From assembly GCA_013076295.1 (NCBI GenBank), contig RQOL01000139.1, positions 744,001-808,000 of the forward strand: a DNA stretch of 64,000 bases. The letters are read 5' to 3'. The notes beneath the pieces were generated by a model. It did not search any database. It had not been told where the DNA came from and was given only the letters and a program-made list of their open reading frames with translations. Shown here in pieces: positions 22,877 to 33,563 of this stretch. The DNA is from Sanderia malayensis. Lineage: Eukaryota; Cnidaria; Scyphozoa; Semaeostomeae; Pelagiidae. Position 1 is the first letter of the stretch, and every line of letters begins with the position of its first letter. The translations under genes and the position numbers were made by a program.

Positions 22877-23400
22877 TGTAAAGGTATTTAAAGAAAAAAT
22901 AAAAACAAAAGTTAGAGTAGAAACAAGAAAGTAGACTTAGTTCTCTGTAACTCAAAGTTTCATGCTTACGCAATCATCAGACAGACTATCCTAATGAAGT
23001 GAATCCCGATTTAAAGCTATATTTATGTACAAGAGGTGAGATAAAATTAAACAAAGGAAATAATTATTACATCAAGACTAGTTAGTTTGTTCTGAACGTT
23101 CCGAATTAATTTCTAAACGCCGACACGAGAACAAGTTTTATCTTATGAACAATAGAGCGCTAACAAACTAACTAGTCTTGATGTAATAATTATTTCCTTT
23201 GTTTAATTTTATTGCACCTCTTGTGCATAAATATAGCTTTAAATCGGTCTAAGTCTAATTTCTTGTTTCTACTCTATTATCGCTCTGTACTTCTGTACAT
23301 CGAGCACTGTGGTACCAGCATAGACAACACGAATCTATAGATATAAAAACAAAAGTTATAATTTATTCAAGTTTACTAATTCATTTCATTTCTAGTTAAT
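22877..23400 (+). repeat. BEL/Pao 3' LTR, start certain, end unresolved
   Basis: The LTR opens with TGTAAAGG after TTTGGGGGGAG, which resembles a polypurine tract. It is interrupted by a large foldback (22915-23342) between two 16-base direct copies of ATAAAAACAAAAGTTA. The 5' LTR is outside the window, so the end cannot be set by comparison. Confidence 0.5.
22915..23275. repeat. Large inverted repeat (foldback) in the LTR
   Basis: Outer arms GAGTAGAAACAAGAAAGTAG (22915) and its near complement ending CTTGTTTCTACTC (23275) enclose inner arms of about 85 bases (23009-23094 and 23161-23247) that are almost perfect complements. The loop is about 65 bases. It could be a foldback element or an inverted LTR-fragment duplication. 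Confidence 0.75.
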
Positions 23401-24549
23401 TTATCACTTAACCACTTCAGTGGTTTTCTCTTTTGCTTTACATCTTTGACACACCTTAGGCTTAGGCTTAGGCCTAGGCTAGGTTTAGGATTTAACTTTG
23501 TTCACACAAAACATTTTCTCATTTATGTACTTAGTTTTCATGCTTATGCTCAGACTCGTCTTGTTAGACTTTATACTTAGAGCATTTTCATTTTGTATTT
23601 AGTTTGACGTTAATCAAAATCAATCAAATCGTACAAATACTTGTCAGACCAAATGCTGTGCTTGTGAGGTAGCCCCGCCGTTAACATGTTGAAAATTGAA
23701 GCCTCCTGCAGTGTCTGTAATAATACCAACTCCCCAACTTATCAACTTTTTTTGTTTATATGTGAATTTAAGAATCGTTTAACAATGCATCTTAATGGAA
23801 GAGATATTCAACAATGGATTCTAACAAAACAAGCTGGTAAGTTGAGGAGTCTGTGAGTAGAGTTAGTATATTACAGACACCTTTATGTTTTGGGCTTTGG
23901 AGAAAATATAGTCAAAAAAGCCTATCCAAATCACTCATAATAACTGCCCCTTTGGGCTCAAAATTACCTCCTAAATATCTTGAAAATGTATAAAGGCTGA
24001 CTATTTGTTATTATTTGAAATTTCAATGTATGTAAATTAAAAAGACGTAATTAAAAATCTTATTATTTCTTCTCAAAAGCTGAATGCAGGCTCTGCCGCA
24101 AGCTGCGAGTCACCTGTAGGTTTCTTTCATCTGTTAGAAATTTGTCCTGGAAAGCACCTCGAAATTGTTTTAAATTCTGAAAAAGGCCAAAATACGGAAA
24201 CATTTCCAGGAAAAAAGTCGACATTACTTTAGCTGTGTTATCAGGGAAGAGTTATCGAAAGTTTAAACAGGAAAAATCCCTCGAGAAATACCCCAAACAT
24301 TCAAAATGTCAACCCTTCCCACCACCCTCCTTTTTCGGCTGATGGCAATGGCAGACACCAGCTCGGAGAAGGCCACAAAGCAAATTGCCCAAAACTTGGC
24401 AACCGTTTGAGATATCGAAAAACGGAAAGTGTAATGTTGTTCTCCCAAAAAAAACCGCATATTTGGAGTCCTATTTCCCCTCCCTATCCCGAAAAACAAA
24501 AAAGCCTTTTTGACCTCAAGCATTCTGCCATGTGATATCATAAATTAGT
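23401..24549. other. no gene recognised
   Basis: I see no coding sequence, RNA gene or transposon end in this segment. A short run TTAGGCTTAGGCTTAGGC near 23456 is too brief to be telomeric. Confidence 0.4.
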
Positions 24550-24750
24550 GATATAGTGAAGGCTTAATAGTAATAAAGACCAAGGGTGATAAAAGACAAT
24601 CTTCAGCATCAACTCTTCCCAAGTAATTATGATGCAATAACAATAAAAGACAATTTTCAGTAGCAATTCTCCTAGAGAAATAAAGAAACAATGACGATAA
24701 AATATAATGTAATAACGACAAAATGATGATAGATGGCAATATTCAGCAAT
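24550..24750. repeat. 60-bp-unit satellite, left part
   Basis: Units built around GATAAAAGACAATTTTCAGC and CAACTCTTCTCCAG repeat here and continue at 29543-30200 beyond the ISL2EU element, which inserted into the array. Confidence 0.8.
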
Positions 24751-24990
24751 GGCCCTTTCTCCTAATTGCGTCATAACTCGCTCGCGTGCAATGCATTTTG
24801 GTTTTTGTAGTCACGCACGGCCAGTCATACTTGTTTAAATTGGATTCTGTGTGCTAGCAACCGAAAAACAAGAGAGAACTACACGAAGAATATTGCACAA
24901 AAAGTAGCTAATAATGCGGACTTACCTGAGGACCATTGCCCTAGTTTTTTGAAAAACTCTTGCACTGGCTCTGGTGACACTGGAGAAGCG
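24751..24990 (+). repeat. ISL2EU left terminal inverted repeat
   Basis: It pairs with 29337-29542. Shared blocks include TTTTGGTTTTTGTAGTCA, CACGGCCAGTCATACTTG and AAACAAGAGAGAACTACACG. The inner end overlaps the first codons of the THAP gene. Confidence 0.85.
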
Positions 24991-27599
24991 GAGATGGCTG
25001 GGGAGTTGTCAAGAAGTGCCAAGACTGTTCATGGGCCTAACGCAACTATGACAAAAAGTGGAGGGTCAGGCGTATTTACTTGCTGTGTGCCAAACTGCTT
25101 CAACAACAGCAGGAAGAACAAACAAATTTCATTTTATGCCTTTCCTAATGGGAAGAGTAAAGAAAAACAGCTACTCAAGAAAAGATGGCTTCATTTTATA
25201 TCCAGGAAAAACTTTACACCAACTCTTGGACATAGAGTTTGTTCAGAACACTTTCCAGGTGGAAAGAAGACGTACATGAACAATGTGCCCACATTAACGC
25301 CGAAGACTGCCAGTAAAAAGCCACCTGTTGAAAGATCAACACATAGAGCAAGGAATCGAGGAAATGTTAGGTCTATGTCAGTTGAGACGGAAATGCACAA
25401 CGAAGAAGAAGAAAACCCTCTGCTGAATCTAAAAACCGAAAATATGGAAGTTGGCATAGAGCACGAGGAGCCTAACAAAGAAATTTTTTGGCAAGCTAAG
25501 GTGGAGCAACTAGAAATTGAGAACGCAAAACTAAGAGCTGAAAATGAGCAACTAAAATGTGAAAATTTTTTGCTGCATGACAAAGGTTCAAAACAAAAAT
25601 GCTGCAATGTCTTTTCAGCAGAAAATTTTAATGAAGATGACAAGCTGTTTAAATTTTACACTGGACTGCCAGGTTATGAAGCTTTTAAGATTTTATTCAA
25701 TTCCTTCGGACCTGCTGTCAACAAACTGGTGTATCACCACTCAAGTAAAATGCAGAGAAGCTTGTAACACCAGAATACAACAAACGTGGACGAAAGAGGA
25801 CATTAACACCGGAACAAGAGTTTTTTTTGGTATTGGTTAGACTTAGGTTAGGCCTGCTTGAAGAACAACCTCGAACCCAGGGCCCTTCCAGCTTCGCTGA
25901 CATGGCCCTGGTACCTACCTCCAGATTTGCTGGGAATTTATTCCATGTAATTATGAAAAAACATACATGAAGTTAAAATATCAGGGTAATTATTACATAA
26001 TTAGCGTCGCTCGTGCCTCCACGCCATTTTGTTTCGTCTACAAGTTAGTTTTCTCTGTGATAATCTTGGAATTATTTGGGATTACTGTTTGTCAGAGAGT
26101 CCTTTTTTTAATTCCTGAATTCCTCCGGGCATATTGCTGTGCGAATTTTTTATAAAACCTCAAAACACACGGAAATTGAAAGTGATTATATCGGTTTTAT
26201 CCGAATTCAATCGTAATTTTTGAGCAACAGGTGCATGTAAATTCACATAATTAAAAATAACATTCCAAGTTGAAGATAAGACCGGAAAGAATATTTATCA
26301 AAAGTGTTTGAAACTGAATTTCATAAATTGACAAAGCAAAGTTTCATTTTGGAGGAGTACAACAATTGTTTATGTTGAGCAAAATTGGCCTTCACCTATG
26401 CCTCCGAACTATTTGTTTTCAGACGTGTAAAAAGCAAAATAACGCCTGAATGAAACGTAAAATTTATATATAGCTTTAAACTTGATCTTAATAATAATTT
26501 TCAAAAATTTAAGCCTGAAAATTAACAACAAATCAGTCTAAAAATCATACGTTTTTCCTGGGCCTAGGCGCTGCAGACAGGCCGAAGTAAATTTGAAAAT
26601 ATCTTGGATTGAAAAAAAGAAATGAAGCTATCACCTGTTTATAATTTTCTCCTGTTATCATCGAAAGGTTTTTAAAATTCCTGTTAGCGTTTTACTCGTG
26701 AAGCATAGTAAATAACAACAATGCAGGGTCACATATTCTCTCACATTGTCGGCACATTTTCCCTTGTTTTCCTTGCCTTTCTTGAAAATTAATTTTTGAA
26801 ATTCCCCGGGTCACTAACTTTTGCAATTTCTATTGTTAATTGGTTAGCCAATCACAGTCCATTATTGCGAGGTAGGTACTAGGGCCATGTCAGCGAAGCT
26901 GGAAGGGCCCTGGGCTCGAGGTTGCTTGAAGAAGACATTGCAAACAGGGCTTCTATATCAGTCCAACATGTGTCCAGAATGTGCATCACTTGGTTTGACT
27001 TTTTGCATAATTTTATGCGTATGCTTCCAATTTGGCCAACAAAACTTTGCATTGATGAAACAATGCCCAAATGTTTCAAAGAGACATATCCCACAACAAG
27101 AGTGGTTATTAACTGCACTGAGATTTTTATTGAAAAGGCTTCTTCAGTCAGGTCACAATGTGTGACATATTCTAATTACAAACATCATGACACTGCCAAG
27201 GGGCTTGTTGGCATTACACCTGCAGGTGCAGTATCATTTGTTTCTGATTTATATACTGGCAGAACAAGTGACCAACAGGCAACACCAGACTGTGGAATTT
27301 TGACCATGGTGGAACCTGGAGACACAGTAATGGCAGATAAAGGCTTTGACATTGTGAGCAGCTTGCCTAAAGGTGTATCTCTTAACATACCTACATTTCT
27401 TAGAGGAAAATATCACCTTGAAATTGAAGAAGAACAAGAAACAAGGAAAATTGCTTCAGTGCGAATTCATGTAGAAAGAGCCATAGCGCGTATTAAAACT
27501 TTTAAGATTTTAAGCACTGTATTTCCATTAACTATGGCTGCAGAACTGAACAAAATTTGGATCATTTGTGCATATTTGACAATTTTTTTACCTCCTTAA
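24892..27599 (+). pseudogene. ISL2EU THAP-domain DDE transposase, interrupted
   Basis: By comparison with the opposite repeat, the start codon should lie at 24892-24894, where this copy has ATT instead of ATG. The frame is open from there to 25767. It carries a C2CH THAP zinc finger (CCVPNC, then VCSEHFPGG and a VPTLTP tail) and a coiled coil (VEQLEIENAKLRAENEQLK). A one-base shift near 25750 is needed to continue into the transposase linker up to 25865. A TIR element (25866-26924) plus its 9-bp duplication then splits the gene. The catalytic part resumes at 26934 with LCIDET (first Asp), GDTVMADKGFD (second Asp) and RIHVERAIARIK (Glu), as in DDE_4-type transposases. The stop is at 27597-27599. 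THAP binds the element ends and DDE cuts them. Confidence 0.88.
25866..26924. mobile_element. 1059-bp TIR element nested in the transposase, 9-bp target duplication
   Basis: The ends are a 56-bp inverted repeat starting CAACCTCGAACCCAGGGCCC with two mismatches between arms. The 9-base CTTGAAGAA is present on both sides (25857-25865, 26925-26933). Removing the element and one copy restores the transposase frame exactly. A 9-bp duplication fits Mutator-like elements, but no transposase is encoded, so the class is inferred. Its interior shows no coding sequence. Confidence 0.9.
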
Positions 27600-27709
27600 A
27601 TTGTTGATGATAAATAAAGTTTGTAACAGGATTGTAACATTCTGCATTTGCAGACTTCAAAAACTACTTAACTGTACTGACCATAATAGTTTTCATCAAC
27701 GTGATCAGA

Positions 27710-29419
27710 TTACATAAATTTTGGTAAATTGTACTTGACAAAAAAGTCTGTTAGTTCTGGTACCATTAGGTTATCCCAGAGAGATGTATCCCTTTGAATT
27801 CTCTCAATGTGTATATCTACCTCTGTATAAACTATAAAGTCAATCCATGGCAAATTCAAGATGTTCATTGCACCTTGGCACTGATAATAATAAGCATGGT
27901 TTCTTTTGAGCTGAAGCATGTCATCTGTTGATTGGAGGTAAAATGACCTATCCTCAACTGCAGCTTTGCTGAGAAGGATGCCTCTTTTTGCATAAGGGCA
28001 CTTCACTTCAATGCATCCGACTGGTAACTTTGTGCTGACAACAAGGCCACAGCTTTCAATTTCTAAAGTTTCTTCACTATGAAATGCAACCTCACTGTAT
28101 TTCTTTAAAGCAACAGCTTCATTTGTAATCCCCCATTGCAATGATGCTGGAAGAACACTATTTCTTTTGCTTCCTGGGTTAGTTATCATTTTAGTGATAG
28201 AACTAGGCTCAATGTTTTTCTTGCGTTTAATTATTCTTCCAAAATTTGATGAAGTGAGTCTCTTGGAGCGTTCATCATACCAGCTTGCTTCTTCTGATTG
28301 ATTGACTGTGTTTCTGCAGAGCACACTTGCATCTTCAACAGAAATGCCCACCAATTTCTGCACTTTTTTGCCAGTTTCCACATCAGGCATATCTTCTGCA
28401 TCAAACACTGCATTCCCAATATTTTTGAATATATTTTCAATTACATCTTGTCCACCAGCAGATGATTGGGCCAATGATGAGTCACTTATTGTTGTTTTTG
28501 CCAGTTCTTTCTTCCTACATGAAGTTTCAAACTGAGTTGATGGCTCAAATTCATTTGATGCAAGTGCTTTACAGAAAAGCTCAGCTTTTCCTATGTGCCT
28601 CAAGTCTTTAACCAAAGTTTGCAGTGCTTCACTTGACATTCTATACGCAAATGGTGGTGTTGTACAAAAATCTTCACGCATCCCACTAACAGTTGGTTGC
28701 TTGCGGGTTTTATTTGGCTCTGCTTTTTCTAATGCCACTTCACTAAACTTCATAGCTTTGCAGAGAGTCATGTTTGCAGCTGATGGTACATGCCATTTTT
28801 GTGCAATCTGTGTACATGTCATAGTGTCTGGAATTTTCTTCAACTCCATGCTAGTGTAGTCTAGCAAGGTGTAGAGAAGGGCTGCCACATGCTTACAACA
28901 ACCCCCTTGACCAGCCTTGCAGTTGCACTTGGCATACAAAATTTCACCACTGTCTTGGTCCAAGTGGGCATAAACATTGTAAAAAACCCTCTTCATTGAC
29001 GCATGGACTTTTGACTTTACCAGGAACAAGCGGTGTCTCCCTTTTGTATGTTAGGCTTGACAAGAACGTTTCGGACATAGCCCTCTTTCCCCAACTTGTA
29101 CCCCTGTCCTTTGTTCCTATGGGCCTTTGGTGCGATAGATTTTCCTGGTAAAGTACTTGAATCACCAATCAGCTTATTGTCAATAAGTTCACTTGTCATT
29201 CCAGGATAGTGGAGCAGAAAGTTTGTCCATCCTTCTTTGTTGTTGACGCTCTGTATTTCACGAAGGACCTGATATCCTTGATCGACACCTTGTGCCAGTG
29301 CAAGGGTATTTAGGCCGGCTTTACTGCAACTATTTGCTTCTCCAGTGTCGCCAGAGCCCGTGCAAGAGTTTTGAAAAAAAACTAGGGCAATGGTCCTCAG
29401 GTAACTCTTTTTGAGCCAT
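27710..29419 (-). pseudogene. ISL2EU SWIM zinc finger / YqaJ-type nuclease gene
   Basis: Reading on the minus strand, ATG 29419 lies in the right terminal repeat. A T-homopolymer indel near 29380 and another one-base shift near 29025 break the frame, so two long open stretches (29017-29544 and 27710-29029) represent one gene. The SWIM zinc finger is CNCKAGQGGCCKHVAALLY. The C-terminal half resembles YqaJ-type nucleases: RLTSSNFGRI, then GCIEVKCPYAKRG (the ExK motif) and YYQCQGAMNI (the Gln motif). The expected Asp-bearing segment just before ExK seems missing, because only LVVSTKLPV separates the strands there. The role of this protein in ISL2EU transposition is unknown; an exonuclease role is assumed from the family. 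Confidence 0.82.
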
Positions 29420-29542
29420 TTTCTTCGTGTAGTTCTCTCTTGTTTTTCGGTTGCAAGTGCAGAGAATCCAATGTAAACAAGTATGACTGGCCGTGCATGA
29501 CTACAAAAACCAAAACGTATTACGTAATTAGGAGAAGGGGCC
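29337..29542 (-). repeat. ISL2EU right terminal inverted repeat
   Basis: This is the complement of 24751-24990 with indels. It encodes the first codons of the YqaJ-type gene in the minus direction, including the ATG at 29419-29417. Confidence 0.85.
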
Positions 29543-30200
29543 ATTACTCTTATCCATTAAGAAAGACCCAATGATGAAAAAACAAAATGAAAATTCGCCA
29601 GTAAAAACGATAAAAGACATTTCTCGGCAGCAACTCTTCTCCAGAAATAAAGAAACAATGACGATAAAAGAGAATGTTCAGCAGCAACTCTTCTCCAGTA
29701 ATAATGACAAATTGATGATAAATGGCAATATTCAGCAATTACTCTTATCCATCAAGAAAGACACAATGATGAAAAAAATGAAAATATGCCAGTAAGAACG
29801 ATAAAAGACATTTCTCAGCAGCAACTTTCTCCAGAAATAAGGAAACAATGATGATAAAAGAAAATGCTCAGCAGGAAATCTTCTTTGGAAATAAAAGCAC
29901 AATGATGATAAAGGACTATTTTCAACGGCAACTCTTCTCCAGTAAGAAAGACACAATGGCGAAAAATTAACATGTTCAGCAGCAACTCTTAGATAAAAGA
30001 GAATTTTCAGCAGCAACTATTTTCCAGGAAGAACGATGCCATGATGACAAATAAAAATATTCACCAGCAACAATTCTCCGGTATTAAAAATGCATTGATG
30101 GTATAAGACATTGCTTCGCAGCAACTTTTCTCAAGAAATAAAACTGCAATGGTGATAAATAACAATGTTCAGCATGAACTCTTCTCCAGTAAGAAATGAT
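29543..30200. repeat. 60-bp-unit satellite, right part
   Basis: About ten degenerate units contain GATAAAAGA, TTCAGCAGCAACTCTTCTCC and AGTAAGAAAGACACAATGATG. The unit at 29723-29760 preserves the uninterrupted version of the ISL2EU insertion site. Confidence 0.85.
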
Positions 30201-31060
30201 GAAAATGATTGTCATTTATATAACTCATATGCCATGTGGTCTATGCTGCATTTCATATTAACAATAGCAAATGTCGGCCATTCAACTTCCATAAGTGAGG
30301 ATAATATTAACTCTGACCAAGAAAACAACAATGCCTAAAGTTTTGTCTCGAATTGAATCCACGCCTTCGGGAGAGGGGGCTACTTCATCTTAGTTATTCT
30401 TAATTGCCCTCTTGGGGGATAGGAAATCACTTCATTGACTTGCGAAGCGCAAGCACAAGCGAGTACATGTTGGTGAGTGGGGAAAAATGTTGTGTTCTAT
30501 GTCAGTGTCAGTGTCAGTGTTCTATGTAGACTTTTCACTTGCCCATATAAAGTATTTGCCTCAGATTAAACATTCACTTTTGATTTGAAGTGAGGCTACC
30601 AAGTATGATATCACTTTGCAAGTTTTTCATTGGATAAAATGTAAACTTGTTGAAACAACAAACAACATGATGTACCATACTAGACGCTGGGCATGCTGTG
30701 GCAGGGGGGACCACGAGCACGATCACGCACGGAGACAGGGGGAGCATTTTTTACTCGTTGGAAGCATCAGGTGAAAAGAAGAAAGTTTTCTAGCTGTATG
30801 CTTATGCAACTAATACAACAATTATAGTATTTCATTTTTGTTTTGCAAAATGATAGTTTTTTAACTTGATGAAACAAGATTGAAAACTGAAGTGAAAATG
30901 TTTGCTTGAGTGGTCTCAAAACAAATGTTTTTTGAATTTGCTGCGCCAACACTAAATTCGTCTCTCTGCATAAGTCTCGCAAGACGAAACTCTTCTAAAG
31001 ACATGGATTGGACCAAAACAACTGAAGACAAAACAGTACAATGAACAAAACTCATATGAT
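30201..31060. other. no gene recognised
   Basis: I find no coding sequence. Minor features are a short GTGTCA repeat near 30500 and a GC-rich patch near 30700. Confidence 0.35.
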
Positions 31061-31380
31061 TCCATAGAATTAATGTTTAACAGCTGCCAATAATTTATTA
31101 AATAACAAATGAACTAACCAATTATCAACATAAGTTTTATTTTCAAAACGGGCATCCAGCTCTTTCAGAGATAGATAGGCCTTCACAACCCGATTCTTTA
31201 TCATCACTGCCGTACCCAGCTCTGGGTCTTCTTGCAAGAGGTTCTCCTTCTTGCGAGTTTCGACTCTACAAACTTACTACTGAATAGACTTTGTCTTCTT
31301 CGCTATCCTCAGGAAGACTTCCTCCTTCGTTGTCAGAGGAATTTGTTTTGAACTACTATTTTCGCAATCCGACATTTTGA
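31061..31380 (-). pseudogene. possible minus-strand coding remnant
   Basis: Reading down from an ATG near 31376 gives a short peptide starting MSDCENSS, then, after two stops, a clean stretch with RKKENLLQEDPELG and VVKAYLSLKELDARFEN to about 31110. The phrasing looks like real protein with a frame break. I do not recognise the family. Confidence 0.3.
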
Positions 31381-31696
31381 AAAGATTTTAGCCAGACACT
31401 GTTTCAACACAGGCTGGGCAGCTCTTCCTCAGAGAACAATAGTTGAAGAACAATAGCTCGGTTCATTCTGACGTCACACTGAATCAAAATCTTGAAAATT
31501 TAAAAAAGAAGTCCAGTTATTAAAAAGTTGTGGCGGCCAAATTTTCTCATACTGACCCCTATAAAAAATGATTTGCGTGTCATCAAACTGACATCATAGC
31601 TCTTCAATAGGCCTGGGTGTGTTTGAGCTTGGAAAAAATATACTTATGCTCGTCAGAAAACACTCAAAATAGGTTCATAGTGATAATCAGATCTTT

Positions 31697-31755
31697 TTAT
31701 ATAATATAATATTATATTATCTTTCTATATTATATTATATAATATAATATAGAAT
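31697..31755. repeat. AT-only palindrome next to a Helitron-type copy
   Basis: TATAATATAATATTATATTA and its complement flank a short CTTTC spacer. It lies directly beside the 3' end of the copy at 31765-32308. Confidence 0.7.
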
Positions 31756-31764
31756 ATAAGTAGA

Positions 31765-32308
31765 CTGGCCGGAAGTGCTTGCTTTGCTCGCTTCACAGAG
31801 GGGGGCAAGAGAAAAAAATTTAATGGCTAGGCGCACTTTGTGCACTTCATTCGCTTTTGCTCATCCCCCTTTCAACCCCATGTACAATGGGTTGGCTTGC
31901 TGGGCTCGCCTGTCTATCTTTTTCAAGAAACATTGACTGACAGGGCGCACTTCTTGCACTGCACTCACTTGAGCTCATGCCCCTTTCAACCCCACATGCA
32001 ATGAGTTAGCTTTTTGTGCTCGCCTGTCTATCTTTATCAAGGAACCTTGACGTAGGGCGCACTTTGTGTGCTGCATTTGCTTACCCTAATGCCTCTGCCT
32101 ACTCCTGCTTATAACAGCTTGACTCGCTTCACTCGCCTGATAATAGCTTATCATAATTTGTGATCAGGGATTATCAGGCGAGCGAAGCGAAAAAGTCTTT
32201 TTGATTACACTGTTCGCTGTTTCTGCCCATTGTTTTGGGGCATTCAACCTATTGTTTTTGGCAAGGAACGAGCGTCATCACGCGACTCCACAGAATAATA
32301 ATATTAGA
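31765..32308 (-). mobile_element. Non-autonomous Helitron-type copy with hairpin minisatellite
   Basis: Read on the minus strand it begins TCTAATATTATTATTCTGTG and has the GTCGCGTGATGACG block of the large Helitron's 5' end. About three units of a 115-base repeat follow, and it ends CCAG before T. No coding sequence is present. It therefore has both ends of the autonomous family but none of its genes. Confidence 0.75.
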
Positions 32309-32368
32309 CTTATTAGTAAGTTGCTATTTGGGAGTATTTAGTGTATATTTCTTGCATGGCAATTCCTG

Positions 32369-32755
32369 TATGAGCAGTCTTGCATTGCACTGACATGGAT
32401 ATATTTTCTTTGTCTAAGTTCATCAATTGCTGATATGACTTTTTATTACGTCTGCTATAATTCAAAATGAATAACAATTCTGTTAGTCATTCAGATCAAC
32501 AAGTCCAGTCAGGAGTTGCTGAGTTTAGCAGAAATTCCCCACCTGCTGATTATAAAAGTAAATAAAAGAAATATTGTATCCTGTGTTGCACGTGCATGGA
32601 TATATATCGTTTATCTAAGTTCTTTAATCGCTGAAATGAACTTTTATTCTGCTTGCTATAATCTAATTCAACAACATGTTCTACTAGTTATTCAGATCAA
32701 CAAGCCGGCAGTTACTGATAGGCACAGAGGGCTACCTGATGATCATGGAGGTAAA
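32369..32755 (+). repeat. Tandem duplication of a segment with a short exon
   Basis: The stretch 32369-32560 is matched by 32577-32755 at roughly three-quarters identity (TGACATGGATATATTT against TGCATGGATATATATC; ATTCAGATCAACAAG in both). Each copy has a TTCAG acceptor, 55-63 bases, then a GTAAA donor, so an exon and its upstream intron appear duplicated. Confidence 0.55.
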
Positions 32756-33563
32756 CAAACTGAGAAGCTAAGTAATATTTATGGATTGAACGCATCCGTG
32801 CTTATTTAATCTGCAGTCCTTTCGATCGCTACTATATGTCATTTAATAGTAAAAATTTAATCAGAACTTACATCAGTAAAAATTAAGGGCTCATTTGGAT
32901 GTACAGTGCATTGTTATACAAGAAAGTAAATTTCCGAGCTGGATTTACAATTTGTGGTTGGTATATATTAGGGTCTTTAACAACGCTGACGTTGTTTTGA
33001 TAGAGAGCAGAGTTTGTAAATAGTTGGTGAAGCATTCATTCGGTGGCAGCACTCTTTAAATAAGTGCAAACTGATTTAAAGAGTGCAGACTTTCACCATC
33101 AACTGCAAAATTACATTTAAATTTACAAACTGCAGACTTTCACCATTTGATGGTGAAAGTCTGCAGTTTTCGACAGTTGCAAACAAATTGCGAAAACAAT
33201 AAGTATAAAAAATTGTTGGTAACTGAGTTGCTTTGAAACAGGCTTGCATTATCATCCAAAAATTGCAGCAAATTTGGCAGAAAATGAAAATTAAATTTAA
33301 AGATGGCCGTAAATGATCCTTATACTTTGCTTTTTTGCTCTATACCTAATTAGTAATGGTTTCTCACAACATATTTTTAATATTTATGCAAATATACTTT
33401 TGGTGCTAGAGTGCAGTTTTTCCAGAGACAAAGTTATCAACTATATACACAATTGGTTCACATAATAGGAAAGTTGGGACATGTTAGACCAGAAGAGAAA
33501 CAAACCTGTGAGCCGACTGAAAGTTCTGAAATGAGCATGGGGCATCCTTTCCCTTTAGTGCAG
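32495..33563 (+). CDS. Candidate exons of an unrecognised host gene
   Basis: Possible exons bounded by AG and GT are 32495-32557, 32696-32750 and 33417-33563. The last is the best: an open 147-base stretch reading LVHIIGKLGHVRPEEKQ after GTGCAG and before GCAG/GTAAAT. The frames of the three do not prove one gene and no family is recognised. They could be part of the same gene as the exon at 34609-35123. Confidence 0.25.

Larger units (their letters stand above)
20384..23400 (+). mobile_element. BEL/Pao LTR retrotransposon, 3' half
   Basis: This resumes the reading frame broken at 2470 and covers the end of RT, RNase H, integrase and the start of the 3' LTR (TGTAAAGG at 22877 after a G-rich tract). 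The 3' LTR end was not identified, so the right limit is approximate. Confidence 0.8.
24751..29542 (+). mobile_element. ISL2EU-type DNA transposon with AT target duplication
   Basis: Terminal inverted repeats begin GGCCCTTTCTCCTAATT (24751) and, reversed, GGCCCCTTCTCCTAATT (29542), and extend about 240 and 206 bases inward with indels. Both sides carry AT. The element encodes a THAP/DDE transposase on the plus strand and a SWIM/YqaJ protein on the minus strand, the gene pair known for the ISL2EU group, which also makes AT duplications. It carries a nested 1059-bp element and several frame breaks, so it is dead. Confidence 0.88.

Noticed and set aside
23450..23485. TTAGGC tandem repeat as a telomere trace
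   Set aside because: Only about three copies, in mixed context; too short to mean anything.
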